Assembly: GCA_024305405.1 (NCBI GenBank)
Contig: JAKNDB010000109.1
Location: forward strand, 1 to 64,000
DNA from: Dirofilaria immitis
Taxonomy: Eukaryota > Nematoda > Chromadorea > Rhabditida > Onchocercidae
Direction: 5' to 3'
DNA: 64,000 bases
Part shown: positions 37,881 through 50,930 of the stretch, in pieces
Layout: every line of letters starts with the position of its first letter
Numbering within the stretch: the first letter of the stretch is position 1
Translations under genes and position numbers: made by a program
Notes under the pieces: model-generated
What the model saw: only the letters and a program-made list of their open reading frames with translations
The model's database searches: none
Told to the model about the DNA's origin: nothing

Positions 37881-40405
37881 TACGTGCAGGTAATTATGGT
37901 GATTAACAGACGTTAATAAATAGCAGTTTATCAAGTTAACAGTTTCGGCTAGCAATCTTATCATGCATGAAATATAGAGTTAACAAGGGAAAAATATTTT
38001 ACGTACGTTGCAATTTTTTACTCGATTACGCTTTATCATAATTTTCACACCTGAAAAAAAAAAGAAAAAAATCAAATCATATTGATCGAATTTTTCATTC
38101 GTTATTTCCTGATGAAAAATAAGGAAATATTTTTACTGATAACATAACTTGCAATTTCGAATGACAATTTTATGAAGATTACAATACGTGAAACACGTAT
38201 GAAATACACGCAGGTAATTATGATTGTAACAAAACACGGATATCTCATCTCAAACGTCATCATTTTTTTACTCAGTAATATTTATCCATGAATTATAGGT
38301 GAACTTTTGTCACGTAAGTGATCTTACGCAAGTGATTTCAAATGATTTTTATTTCTCAATAATATCTATTCATTAGTGATTTTATTTGTTTTTAAGATTT
38401 CCTTTTTCCACCCGATGATTCATCCATAAGTTGTAAGTGAGATTATCACCTTACATTTGTTTACTTTTCTTTTTGTTTTGGAAAACAAAAATTTGTTTCA
38501 ATTGCAATTTATAGATAAATCATGAAGATCTTTAATTAATTATTAACAATTTCTATGTAATTCATTAAGCGTTTTTTTTCGTATATCACACGTTTTCTCA
38601 TTAAGTTTTTATTTTATTAAAACTTGATGATAATATATTAAAACTTAATGATAATATATTAAAACTTAATGATAACGTTTATTTGAAATTAATTTGAAAG
38701 TCCCTTGTTTTTTTAAATAGCAATAAAAAATAGGAATAGAATAGTTAATTTCTCTTTTTTCTTTTTTTTTTTTTATTTTAATAGGTTAATATAAAATGAA
38801 ATTTTAATCGGTCATATCATAATCATTTTGATTTCGTGTTGTGTGCGGTTTGGCTGTTCGGTTATATCTGATATCAGATAATTTGTTTTATCTTATATGA
38901 TTAAATTCATAATTAATGTTGATTAAATTAATTATAAATGATTAAAATGAGAATTATTTTTTCTCTTTTTTCTTAAATATTATATTAATTATTTTTAATC
39001 AGGTATTTATCGAATCTATCAACAGCTTTGATAAAACATATCGACAGTTTGTGATAAATATCGCTTCATCCATAGTCAACAATCAATAGTACGGAATAAT
39101 CAGGCATCAACGAATTGTCATATCTATCATATCATTTATCATCATTTCGTCAAACTATCCGTTGGATTTACAATCTAAAGTATTATTTTAATATATTTAT
39201 GATATACTATAAATATATATCACGTAACAAACGTGAACGATTCTTTTGCTGTTTATGTCGCCTATATAGGCTATACTCTTTATGTTAAGCAAGGAAGCCA
39301 ATATACTTATAGAGAACGTTATCTTCTGTTATCATCATTATTGTTCAACGTTCACGTAAGAGCATCAATTTTCTTCGATCATTTAATAGTAACTAATTCA
39401 CTATCTTCCGTTCACGTAAAATCATCATTTTTTCAGTCGTTTTTAATAGCCTTTATTAAACTTCTGCGTCGACAACAAAAATAGGATGAATTTTCGTAGA
39501 AAACGTTAAACCGATTATTTGGAGATGAAATATATCAGCCAGTCTCGACACGAAACTAATTAAGATTATCACAGAATTTCTCTTCCAAATTTCTCATCTT
39601 AATCCTTATGCTTCCGGAAATATCATACTTGTATGCTTTATTCCGGTTTCCATACGATTCCCATCCTTAACAATTACGTACTCATTTCCTTCCTAACAAT
39701 CAATGATAAACTGAGATCCTTCTACCGATGATTCTCAGTCATTTCTTAAATGAAATCGTTCCATTGTCGTAATTGTACTAGTACTTCTTCCCATAAGAAT
39801 TCTTACGATTTCCGGATCACGAAAACAGAATAGTGTAAGCTATTTATGAAGATAGAAATTATTATTCTATTGTTCTTTACGGATTTGATTTTTTCGGATA
39901 ATTATATCAGAAATCTTACCGAATAGGTATAAGATGAAACACTGGACAAGATCGTATAGCTCGTATAGCTCCTTTTCGTAACAATTCGGAAAATGTTAGA
40001 ATTTTACGGCTATCCGAAAATCAAAGATGCACGTGACCCGGAATGCAAATTAGAAAAGTGTATACGCTTAAAGCTAATCCTGTCAATCCTCAAGAAGCTT
40101 AGCGAATTTTCGAGAAAACCGCGAAATTTGAATGAATACGTGATTTAGTCGGCAATTTTCGCCGTGCAGCGATTAATACGCTAATTGCGAACTTAGATAA
40201 AGATACTAAATACTTCCGAAAATTTGATCAACATTTGCATCATCCTTGAATGATTGATCTGAATTCTTTTTTAAACATTCTAATTATCAAAACAGATGAG
40301 GAATTTCTCGATAAAATAATTATTCAGAAAAATTTCCATCTTATTTTATCAATTTATTACAAAATTTAATTACAGATAAGAATTACCGGTGATATGGATG
40401 CAACA

Positions 40406-40484
40406 ACACCACCACCACCACCACCACCACCACCAACAACAACAACACCACCACCACCAACAACAGCAACAACAACAACAACGT
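40406..40484. repeat. (CAC/CAA)n microsatellite
   Basis: Trinucleotide CAC and CAA array. It gives a short His/Gln-rich open frame (40389-40592) with no supporting context, so it is treated as a repeat. Confidence 0.8.
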
Positions 40485-40940
40485 TCAAACCAAATTATTA
40501 CAGTATTAAGGTTTTTTTTCTTCCGATTCGAATTTCCAATTTTTCTTAAAAAAATTCAGATTCCTTTAAGAATTATTAAACTGAATAACTAAACAGATCG
40601 TATCATAAAGTTATTACGAGAAAATCGATAAAGTATAGCCACATAATTGATAAATATCCCATTCGAGATATTTCAACTACGGTCCAATGGTAGTAACAAC
40701 GGCATTACTGAAGTACGGCCAAGGCAAATTTTTATATGAAATTTTTGTGGTGCGCAACGTAACATATTACCTGATAGACGTTGCAGCAATCATAATCACA
40801 GAATATCTGACTAATTTGATGAATAGTTCGCTCTTTTCACTGAAAAATACTGTAAAATCGAAAATGGAATCGTACGATAGGATTTACGTTATTCTACGGT
40901 ATTTGTTGTTGTAGAAAACGAGTATGATTGTAAATTTCAG

Positions 40941-43900
40941 ATGTCATCTACTTTGTTTACTCCATTATTATGGTCAAAGGAAGCGATTATGACATTTAGC
41001 GAGCATAAAGCGGGAATCGTCTTTATCTTTGGCAATGATGAAATTGTTAGTAAATTTTAATTCTATTTTAAATTTTCACCATTTTTATTGTGTTGATTTA
41101 TCGTTTAAAATAAATAATGATATGTTGCATTTCTAGGGATATTTTGAAATTCAATAATTTATCAAGAGTTGTATATGTTTGTGAATTTTTATAAAAAATA
41201 ATCTTATCTTTTAGATCTTTCCTTTTGGATCATTCTCAAGATTACCCTGGTTACCACCTGCAGGAAATACAATGCGTTTTGAATTTTTGGGCTCTCTTGA
41301 TTCGCATCTACTTATCGAGTTCAAAAATCACGAAGATTTACTTAATGTTCATGCATTACTGAAAAACAAATATTTCGGTAATATACGCGCTCTAATTCTA
41401 ACTACTTAGAACTTTATGTTGATGAATAGTATGTTTATTTAGGATATTTTCAAGTATCAACTATAAGCATATCCAAAACACCTCACAATTTATACTGTCT
41501 TTTGCAGGTAATACTCAGTTTATATCTTCAGAACTATATCATAGTTCCATTTTGGAGAAATTAGACAATCTATCATTTGAGAAATCTGTCATTTGGTTAG
41601 TTTTTTCTTTTTCCTTTCCCGAATTACGTAAAACAGTTATCCATATGAGAGTTTGGTATAAATATCTAAGATCTAATTGGTATAAGGATTTGACAGAATT
41701 ATTTTCTCCTTAGAACTATAATCGGAAACGATGCGAATATTGAAGTAAATAATGCATATATTATTGGTATCGTTAATTTTTAAAGAAATACTCATATATG
41801 TCAAATGTTTGTCATAATACCTTCGATATATTTTGGTGTACTCTTCTAACAGATTTTGATAATTTTCTATAAAGAATTCAAAATCGCTCGAAAAAAATTT
41901 ACCTTTCGTCTTTAGGAAAAAAACTGAGGAAGAGAAGATGATTCAAAAGAGACTATTTTGAGTAAGTTTTTAATGGACACAAATTCTTGTACTATTTACT
42001 CTGGATAATCTTATTCTTCTATTTTCTTTCGAGTTTATTGCAGAGAACGATGTATCCTACCAAATCAACCGAAATTTTGCATGGGCGCCAGTTACGAAGC
42101 GATTTAGGCATTCATTCGATTTGGAAGATAATACACAACAAGATGTAATAGAAGCTGAGGATCTTTCGGAAAAGTATGTTATTCGAATAAATGCGGTGAA
42201 GTGGTTAGCATGAAAATACTTAAAATTGTTTAATTTTTGCAGGTTTAGTGAATTATCTCTAAACAGTCTTACAGTTCAGCAAAAGTAAGTGTTTTCGTGC
42301 ATGTTTATTTTTCATATTTGAAATATTTTACTTAAGTATATTATTTGTTTCTATGATTGTTTGAGTTCTCGTAAATAGCTATTGATGTTTCTGGGATCTG
42401 ATCAACATATCGTGCTCATTTATCTCATGTTCTTCTTGACTACCTGTTTTTATCTTCGACATCGCAAATCGTCTATCAGTATAGAAAGCAATATATTCCA
42501 TATACTGTATTTTACTTTATCTCGCGATCATAATTGCTATCTTCATTTATTTAACGATGGACTACGAAGTCGTTTAAAAGTAACAGGATTAAATCCGAAT
42601 ATTTCGTGTATTCACTGAGCGTTTTCATCTTCATTAACAGAAGCATATAAGTTTAATTTCATGAAAGCTTAATTATCAGAAATGCATAATAATCACATCG
42701 AATCTTTTGATTGATATTCTGGCAGTGTAGTTTAGCTTTATGAAGCCATGGAAAACATTGCAGAAAATAAAAGATAATAATGTTTAAAAATAACTGATAT
42801 ATTTCAGGGCCTTCCTGCGATGACTCTTAAACCGAAAAATTTTGGGTAGGTTAATGGAACTATTGCAGTTATGTAAAATTCTTGCTATAAAAAAAATGGA
42901 TATAATGGAAATGTTTGTCGAGGAATATAATGCATCCCTAAAAGTTTGTCCTGAAATCGCTCGTGGGAAATTCAAACATTGTGAAATAGTATTTGAAATA
43001 CTGGACGTTTTGAAATATTATTTGAAGATTTATCAATCTTGGCAATACGTGTTATATGAATTCCATGCTGCAAGGTTTATTTGCTAATTGGATTTTTGTG
43101 AAAGATCTTTATAAATTTTGCATGAAAATCGAAGAATATGGATGGAATTTGAATGATGAAATGCCTTTGAGTTTGTAAGTCTTATTTTTTCTTTTATAAT
43201 AATTGAACTGATCACTGTATTTCTATATATTTAATCAATTTCTAGATGATAGATAAAATACTTTCATGCCTACTATATATTTGCGTGAAATCGTGTTCGT
43301 AAATGTGCGGGAAACAATAGCAACAATTCGAAATTAGTAATTCAAGTTGAAGAGTTCAAATTGGGCTACTCTCGATATACGGCTTTATTTTTAGCACGAA
43401 GATAGTGAGATAAGGGAAGCATTCTACATTGCTAGTTAATTTTATTTATCATATTAAAAAATTCCGGGAAAAAAGTCGGATAAAGTTTCTTTCCTAGCGT
43501 TGATTTAGTAAAATGATTATTTTAGGTTTTTCAAGTTTTATTTAATGGTCTTAACTTGATTAACAAAGATGTTTTTCTTCTTTCATATCATTTTGATTAA
43601 TCTTTATTTGTGCTTTTGTCTTACCAGTTTTTTTGGTTTGTATATATCTATTTGTTTTTGTTATAATTTCTTTTCATTATTCTGGAATTTCTATTTTTAA
43701 GTGAGTTTGATGGGTTTTTGCTTATTACATTATCAGATATTGTCAATGATAGCAACTATTTTTGATAAATTGCGTATTCGTGCTTAAAATATTCGCATGA
43801 AATATTTTTTTCGTTTAATTGTTAATTTTTAATTTCTAGTAAAAATATTTATTTCTTGATTTTATTCCTTTTATTTTGTTAGTTTTAATTGATTTGAATT

Positions 43901-46900
43901 GAAACATTTTTCGTTTTGCTGAACATAAGAATTAACTAGCTAGGAATTTAATGTTTAAATATATTCTGTATTCATTTCGTTTCTTGTGTTTTTGAAGCAT
44001 GATTGTTCTGAAATAAGAAAATAGCATAAATCAGACGAAATATAAATTAGGATGGAATTAAGAACTGTTCTTCTTGTAAAAATTTCATCATTATGTATAC
44101 GAAAATTCAGCCAATATACTCTTGAGTTTATTTCAAAAAATATAATTTCATTCATGCGAGGTAAAGTTTGTTGTATGTTATAACATTGTTTTAGAGCAGT
44201 TGCCAATCTTGCAAGTCGACGCCGTAGTGCTGTAGATCGATTAAAGACAAAACTGTTAGAAGCAATTAAACATAAAACGAATTTCAAAAACAGTATGCAA
44301 CAGGTTGATGATTAAATTTGCATCGATTATTTTGAAATAGATATCTTTTGGATAATGCCATTTTCAGTTGGAAATTGGCTTTTTCGTTTTTTTTTTTTTT
44401 TTTTTAAAATTATTTTACTCATTTCTATGAGTAGAAAGAAAATTTCTCTAGCATTCTAAAATATGCGAATATGAGTAAGATGCGCATTCGTAGTGCAAAA
44501 CTGTTTGTCTTGAGTTTTTTTTAAGTTATTCAATACAAAAATCTTAGTGAGAAACTTTTCTAACTGCAGGATGCTCATGAATTCTTAATTGATATTTTGG
44601 ATCAAATGCAAGAGGAATGCGATAAGATGTTATTAAAGCTATACAAAATTGAGGATAAACAAGAACGAAACAATAAGAATCCAATCGTGCTAAATTTTGC
44701 CTTCATAATGGAATCCATCATGAGATGCAAAAGGTTTCTTCTAATGTATTTATTGTCTGTGGTTATATAATGTAACAGCGTATAAGCGTCATCTATTTTA
44801 TAAATATTTTATTTAAACTATCAATGATAATCATATATTCGAATGCGGAAATTAATTCAGATGCAATGTTGCTACTAAGAACAGAGAGGAATGTATCATT
44901 TACCGGTCTCTATCCACATGCTGGAACAAGCAGGTCTTCGGTAAGTGAAACATGTTAATGCTAATTGTTATAAATCAATTCTCTGATTAGGATTCGAAAG
45001 AGATTTGCATGCTTAAAAATCATGAATTCAGTTGAAAACACTTGTTTGGTTTTTGTTTTTCGAACTTGCTTCCCAAAAAGTTGAAAAAACAAAGCATGCC
45101 GTAACAGTCGACGATATTCGAAAACTTATAAATTCTTCATTTTTAGATCAGCCGCAGAAACTTCAGGATTTCTCTCAGTGCAGACTTTGCTAGATGAATA
45201 CTTGAAAAGTGAAGAAGTGGATAAAAAATGCGACATTTGCGGCTTTACAGGAGCGGAGAAAAAACAGAAATTTGCTCGAATTCCGAGATAATTTTATTTT
45301 CATCTAGCTTTGGTTTTGGCGTTACCTGATTTTAAAATTTGATGATATTCAAAATCTGTACTTTCTTTCTACACGAATTTTTGTTTTAGATGTCTCATTG
45401 TATTTATCAAGCGTTATTTTTCAATGCGTCTGTTGCTGTAAAACGTGATGATAAAGTTAGAATTCCGCTGTATTTGACGTTGCATAAAACTTCTGTCGAA
45501 GAAGCAGCTCCATTTCCAGCTGTATCACCAAATACCAAGTAAGTTAACAATTCTCAGATGCGTTTTTCTGCATTACTTTTGAGAGACAAAAGATTGAAGA
45601 TTTTTCCAGTTGAGCTTATTGAATTCAAGAAAAAATAGCGAAGGATTAATTAATGGAAATCGAATGTATCAATTTCAGAAAAATTAGTCTCAATACAATT
45701 AGACCACTTGGAAGAAAAACATTTTTGAACGCTAAACGACGCTTGAAGCCCAGAAACGCAGTAAATAGAACCAACTTGCCAGTTGTAGATACGAAATCCA
45801 CTTGGGCTAGTAATTCAGAAACTGTTGCATTATCAGTTGAGTTAAGCAATCTTACTATCAGCAATTATGCAAAGGCTACTGTTGACTATGTCGAAGAGCG
45901 AGTTGAGGAAATCGATGTAAATATGGAGATGTCTACAAGTTAGTACCTCTTAAATCAGGCAGAGTAACCATGATGAAATTCCTAGATCTAAAAAGAAATA
46001 AATTTCCTTTTGTGCTTCTTGAATAATTTTCTCCTATACTTAGGTAATAACTAAAATATCAATTTTAGATCCTTGCAAGCCAGATGGCGAACACAGTGAA
46101 ACAGCTATGTTAAACAAACAATTTGAGGTTAGTCACAGAGAACTGGGTCAACCTTTCAATGCACATCATCTCAGTATCAGCGTAGATTTCTTCAAAATTA
46201 GCCATAATCATGTCAATTCTAGTGATAGAAGAGAATAGTTTTCGATGATAAATTCCGATAATTTATCTATAAAACTAAAATATCTCCTAAAAATTTTTGT
46301 AAAAAAGTGTGCATTTCATAGAATTTAGATGATTATCTTGGCTCAACAAAGTTGTAATCGACGATTAATTTTTAGGATGAAAAAGAAAGTCCTCGACTAA
46401 AACCTATTCCGTCCAAAGACACTCTGAGCTCGACACTATCAGAAGAGCTGAATCGGTTGCATTTGGCACATACTGAAAATCTGCAAAAAGATCATGGTAT
46501 TTGCACTCGTTAAATTTCAAATCTTATTGGTTCTGACATGTTCGTCAAAAAAAGTGAAATTACTGAAGCTTGTAGAAAAGAGAAGCTTAAGCAACAATCT
46601 ATTAAAATTCATCAAGATTTTGTAATGAATACTTATATTTGGCTGCTAACAATTAAGCATCCATCTCTCGTGAAAGTTCTATGAGCTTATCGTAATTGAT
46701 GCAATAAAATATTAGTATCTTACTTTAAGTCATCGAGGACCACAGATATCACTTGGCTATCACAGCGATGAGGATGCGCATTTCACTCAGAAAAAAAAGC
46801 GAAAAACGGTATCAGTTTATTCTTCTTCTAGTGCATGAAGAATTACGTCTTAAATTTAGCTCGGAAAGTTCTCAATTTGCAGATTCTTAAACGGAGGTTG

Positions 46901-49900
46901 TCAGATGATTCAGAATGCGATCGAAGAAGTGAAGCAAATGATCCTAAAGTATCACCGTTTAGATTCAAAGAAGAGGTTTGAAATGCTTTACATGATTTTG
47001 TATAGGAAATATCATGAGATATGGAACTGTTTTCTTGGAAGAAATAAATTTACATCTGGATGCACAGATAGCTGGAGAATTAGTAACCTAAGCAAGATAT
47101 AGAATAACATTAAGGAAAATATCTTTCCAAGAAATCTAGTGAATTTTTTTTAATAACTTGACTTGCTCTTCTAGTACTCTCAGATACTTCGTAGTAATTT
47201 AAAATTTTTACCTTAAATTCGAATTTCAGAATTATACCAAAACGAAAATGTATTTGAGAAAGAACAGATCATCCTCAGTATCAGATAAAGCAAGAAAAAT
47301 GATTGCTTCAAGTAAATTTCTCAATTTTTTTTTATTTCTTTCTATAGTTAAATGCTTTTTAACTCTTTTGTACTGTTTGCAGGCAAAAAATCGTTGCATT
47401 TTGAAATGACAATCATACCATTCGAATATTTACAAATTAATCATCATAAGACCTTTGCTGTTGATGAATTCATCCATTTCGAAAGCAAATCAATGCCAAG
47501 TGGTACCATTGAAAACTTTAGAAGTCTGAGCAATGTAAATGTTGAATATTTATTCCGTGATAATAGGATGATGAGAGAATAGGCAGTATTTTGAGCAGAT
47601 GCGCATGTGCTGAGATCTCTCGAAAATGTGATAGCGATTGCAAACGAATAGTGATTTGCAGTCATACATATTAATTTCCACAAATTACTAAAAAAGGCAA
47701 TGCTTTAGCGAAATAAGAGATCAAATCCTTGACTTCTGTTTCAACAAATAAATTGTAATGCTACATTTCTTTAAGGATAAAGTTGTCGCTTATGGGCTTC
47801 AGTCAATTCTTTACAAACCGTTAAGCAAAGAGAAACGACGTGAAATTTGTATGCTGATTGGTTTATTTCCTCGTAAAATTGGATGTACGTCTACTTATTT
47901 TTGTATTGATTTCAAAGGAATGTCTGGTTAATTTTATTTGATTTCGCGAATTTCATTTTCGCAATCGAAAAAATTTTACTGTTTTGCAAAAATAAATTTG
48001 CTTTTCATAAAGGTTTATTTAATTAAGAAAAATCCTGTTTCGCACACGATGATCAGCTTCAAATAAGAAAAGTTGAATTTCAAGTAGTTCATAATTACAG
48101 GATAAAGTCGTCAGTATACTGGATGAGCATATATGACCAACCGGATTTTCTAGTCGTTGTTCCAGGAAGCGATAATCGTTTATTTCAATCTCTAGCTCAT
48201 TATATTACCGGTGATAGCAATGATTTCCGTCAAGTTCGGCAAGCTGTTAGTTTCCTATACCTCTTTATCTGCGTATACTGAAAGTTATGAAAACTAAACT
48301 TTTTGAAAAAGTCTTTCTTTGGTATTTTCTTTTGATGAAAAATGTTATCTCTGTCTTTCAATATCATACAATCGAACACATTCTTTTATATGTTATTAGA
48401 CATCTGTTTTAATATTTACTTCAAATCTCCAAAGTTTTAGTCGCTGGTAGGAAGAATTTTCTATTTCAGATAATTCAGTTTGAACTAGAACATTCAACTG
48501 AATTTATGAATCTAAAGCAATGGGATAAATTTGCATGGGAAGCCCACCTTAATAATCTATCCATAAACTGTGAAAACGGCTCTGACGTGGAACTTTTGCA
48601 TTTGCATTGATGTTCAAAATTGACGTGTGGATTTTTCGCAGAGGACGATGGTTTTGCTATGGACCCAAGTTGGTAGAGACAAACGACCAGTGCAGAGGTA
48701 AATTTTAATTTAAATTTTCTTTTTTTTCAAGTTTTCGAAAAGTTAATTGAAAATGATACTCAAATTAATTTCCCTCATTTATATAACTCTATCACTTTTC
48801 TAATCTTTCATTTCCTTGACATCTGAAGGAATGTTTGCTGAAATTCGAAAATCATCATTCTATTAAAATTTTCTGAATTTAGACTTAAGCACTCAACAAT
48901 ACCATATTGGTGAAAATGAAGGTGTATATCTGAATTATGAAAATGGTCTCTTTTTCCTGTGTTTAAGCCTTCGGTATATTTTTCTATTAGGATTCAAGAA
49001 CTGATGATGATATATTGATTGTTAGCGTAAGAAACGTGTAAACGTTTGTTATATGTAAATGATAGCAAAGATTTTGCATGGATTTTTGAAGTAGGACCAC
49101 AAATATTTTTTTGATTTATTTAAGGAGCGAAGAGTTTGTTTTGTATTACTGTAATACTATTTTATTCAGGATAAATGGCTCAACACTAAGCCTTCTTGTA
49201 GCTCAGTTTTCAACAATAATGTAAGTTATTCGATATTAAATTTTCGAAAGTAAAACTTTTATAATAAATACATGAAAATTTCGAATTCTTTGATATATAT
49301 ATCATGATAAGATTATTATATGAATAGTTCATAGGATGAGAATGTAACCGTTTATGAAAATAATATTGTGATAGTCACAACATTCCGATAAAATGGCTGC
49401 GTAACTAATGATTTTATTTTTAAGGGAGTTACGGTGCAGCCATCATACCGACTTATTTCAGTTGTTAGTCATTTGGGACAAACAACCGACAGTGGTAAGT
49501 ATATTGAAACATCTTTGCAAAATTTTTTTCAACTTATTAAAGTTTTATATATTTCTTGATCCTTTTTAAAAATCAGTTTACCAGAAAATTCCCATATAAT
49601 TTTGATTAGCGAATAAGTAACCAAGAAAAAAGCGAAGATTAACTTAAGGAACTTTTTCTATAGGCCATTATGTATGTGATATTTGGTGTAATGAATCAAA
49701 GAAATGGTACCTTTGTGATGATGAATCGATTCAGCAAATTGATGAAATGTCCGTACAAAAGAAGAGCACCACTGGATATACTTATTTTTATCTTAATAGG
49801 TGAGATCTTTTTTGCCCTGTCTAGGATTATTGTTATTATTATTATTATTATTGGGAAGAATAAAGAAAGCAATGTTTGTTGTCAACTTCTTTTTCTAAAA

Positions 49901-50049
49901 CTTTTTCTGTCCCGAGCTAATTATAGTAAATCCCTTGGAATAAATCCCTGGAACGTCCCTGCATATTCTCAATTTTCATTTCAATTTTCTTACTATATCT
50001 TACTTTGCTTACTTGGAAATCTTTCAGAGAACTATTCGAAGGTGAATAA
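40941..50049 (+). CDS. USP26/29/37-like ubiquitin-specific protease, copy A, with OTU-like insert
   Basis: A deubiquitinase split by a large insertion, the architecture of USP26/29/37. Recognised exons: 40941-41045, 41214-41377, 41508-41595, 42044-42173, 42243-42284, 43028-43174 (Cys box INLGNTCYMNSMLQGLF), 44195-44303, 44570-44733 (DAHEFLIDILDQMQEECDK), 44861-44940, 45147-45287 (zinc-finger CDICG; the partner CKRC spans the preceding exons), 45390-45538 (LIVFIKRY, then VRIPLYLTL), insert 45679-49220, 49425-49494 (SYRLISVVSHLGQTTDSG), 49664-49799 (HYVCDIW, WYLCDDES), 50028-50049 (stop). Catalytic Cys, His and Asp are present, so it should be active. The ATG follows AAATTTCAG directly, as expected of a trans-splice or cis acceptor; upstream coding exons remain possible. 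The first two exons resemble the PH-like region of USP37. The insert holds an NLS-like KKKRKT-ILKRR across two exons (46.8-46.9 kb) and the OTU-like fold. One-base deficits lie at 41956-41959, 44899-44901, 45417-45421 and about 48600. Confidence 0.8.
43028..43174 (+). other. USP Cys-box exon, copy A
   Basis: Encodes FINLGNTCYMNSMLQGLFAN, the conserved nucleophile box. Copy B has the same exon at 56849-56995 with the same donor phase. The sequence 5' of it in copy A (42850-43027) stays open and resembles two copy-B exons read through, so one intron may have been lost. Confidence 0.85.
48115..48990 (+). other. OTU-like domain with lost catalytic residues, inside USP copy A
   Basis: Exons 48115-48245, 48470-48697 and 48883-about 48990 read in order FLVVVPGSDNRLFQSLAHYI, TGDSNDFRQVRQA, IIQFELEHSTEFMNL, GSDVELLHLALMFKIDVWIF, GRWFCYGPKL and NEGVYLNYENGLFFLCLSL. 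This follows the OTU pattern GDGNCLFRALS-yxITG...vR, WGxxvElxAlA, IYL-x-y-x-x-x-HY. At the DGNC position the sequence reads SDNR, and at the HY position LF or FF, so both catalytic residues are gone. One base is missing near 48600; otherwise the frame is open. The fold assignment is mine by eye. Confidence 0.55.
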
Positions 50050-50229
50050 TCATGATGCCAAGATCACAGCATATTTCAACATTTCCTGTCTTATTAAATT
50101 TCAAAAATTAAATTTCTTAAGACATTCACTTGTCACACTTTTGCTTACTTAAAGCAGATTCTTTGTTACATTTGTGCTATCCAGTGAAATTTTGTTTATC
50201 GACAACTTTATTCGCTAAATATTCCGGTA

Positions 50230-50930
50230 AGTATGTATCTGGTCCTTGCTATAATGAAGTTTTATAGATTTTTTGACCTTCACGAAGCTTTTGTGAATAT
50301 TAGCCATTCTTTTGCATTGATCTCCATTTCATTCTTATATGATTGTGAATATGATTACTGTAACTGCGCCTTTGCCTCAATATTTCTGGATGCTATGCGT
50401 TGCTGTATACTAAATTCGATTTTATTCTAATATGATTGTACTACTGTATGTTTATTTCACTTTTAGTTCTTGTAAATATTATGCATTATTGTACAAATCT
50501 TTTTATAATCGCTTGTGCCATATTTCAGAAAGATCTTTCATTCGGAAAATTTCATTTTCATTTAATTCAAAATGCTTTCTTGTCACGATGGAAAAATGCG
50601 GAAAAATGTAGCAAGAATTCCATCCATTAAAAAATTTGATGTAGAAACTAATGGTATCATACATCTGATAAGATCGCATATTTATGTATTATATATTCGC
50701 ATTATTTGTCTTATAATTTAATTGAATGCCAATTGATTTGATTTAAAAAAATAATGTATAATTTATAGCATAAAAATCATTTGTTTGACTCGTTTTGCGC
50801 AAGATAAAAAAATATATTCAAATTTAACAATTACAAGTCAATCATACTGAACTACCATTTTTTTTGATTCCGATCTTCAGTTTTACTTTGCGTGAAAACG
50901 CATAAGAACTATGACGATAACAAGCAACAG
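50230..50930. repeat. USP-array flanking repeat, copy 2
   Basis: Shares with 52590-53290 AATATGATTACTGTAA, ATGCTATGCGTT, AATTCCATCCATTA and AATTTAATTGAATGCCAAT in the same order, at an offset of about 2.3-2.4 kb. Confidence 0.75.

Larger units (their letters stand above)
30369..40940. other. intergenic region between the laminin gene and the USP array
   Basis: A/T-rich and repeat-rich. The laminin promoter and signal-peptide exon should lie here, but no exon can be assigned. Open frames at 30.7, 31.0, 32.0, 32.7-33.5, 35.9 and 36.7 kb are repeat-derived or low-complexity. From about 37.4 kb base composition becomes more even. Segments at 37.4-37.9 and 39.6-39.8 kb are related to the flanks of copy B (50-54 kb). 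Confidence 0.6.

Noticed and set aside
40389..40592. His/Gln-rich open frame upstream of copy A
   Set aside because: It is a CAC/CAA microsatellite followed by Phe/Ile-rich A/T sequence, with no splice signals tying it to the gene.
45390..45421. Calling USP copy A a pseudogene because of the KRY-box frameshift
   Set aside because: The same kind of one-base homopolymer deficit occurs in the laminin gene and in copy B. All other catalytic boxes, including the downstream His/Asp exons, are intact, so error is at least as likely as decay.
49670..50152. A 160-codon plus-strand open frame
   Set aside because: It overlaps the USP His-box exon (49664-49799) in another frame and then runs through intron; the USP frame is the conserved one.
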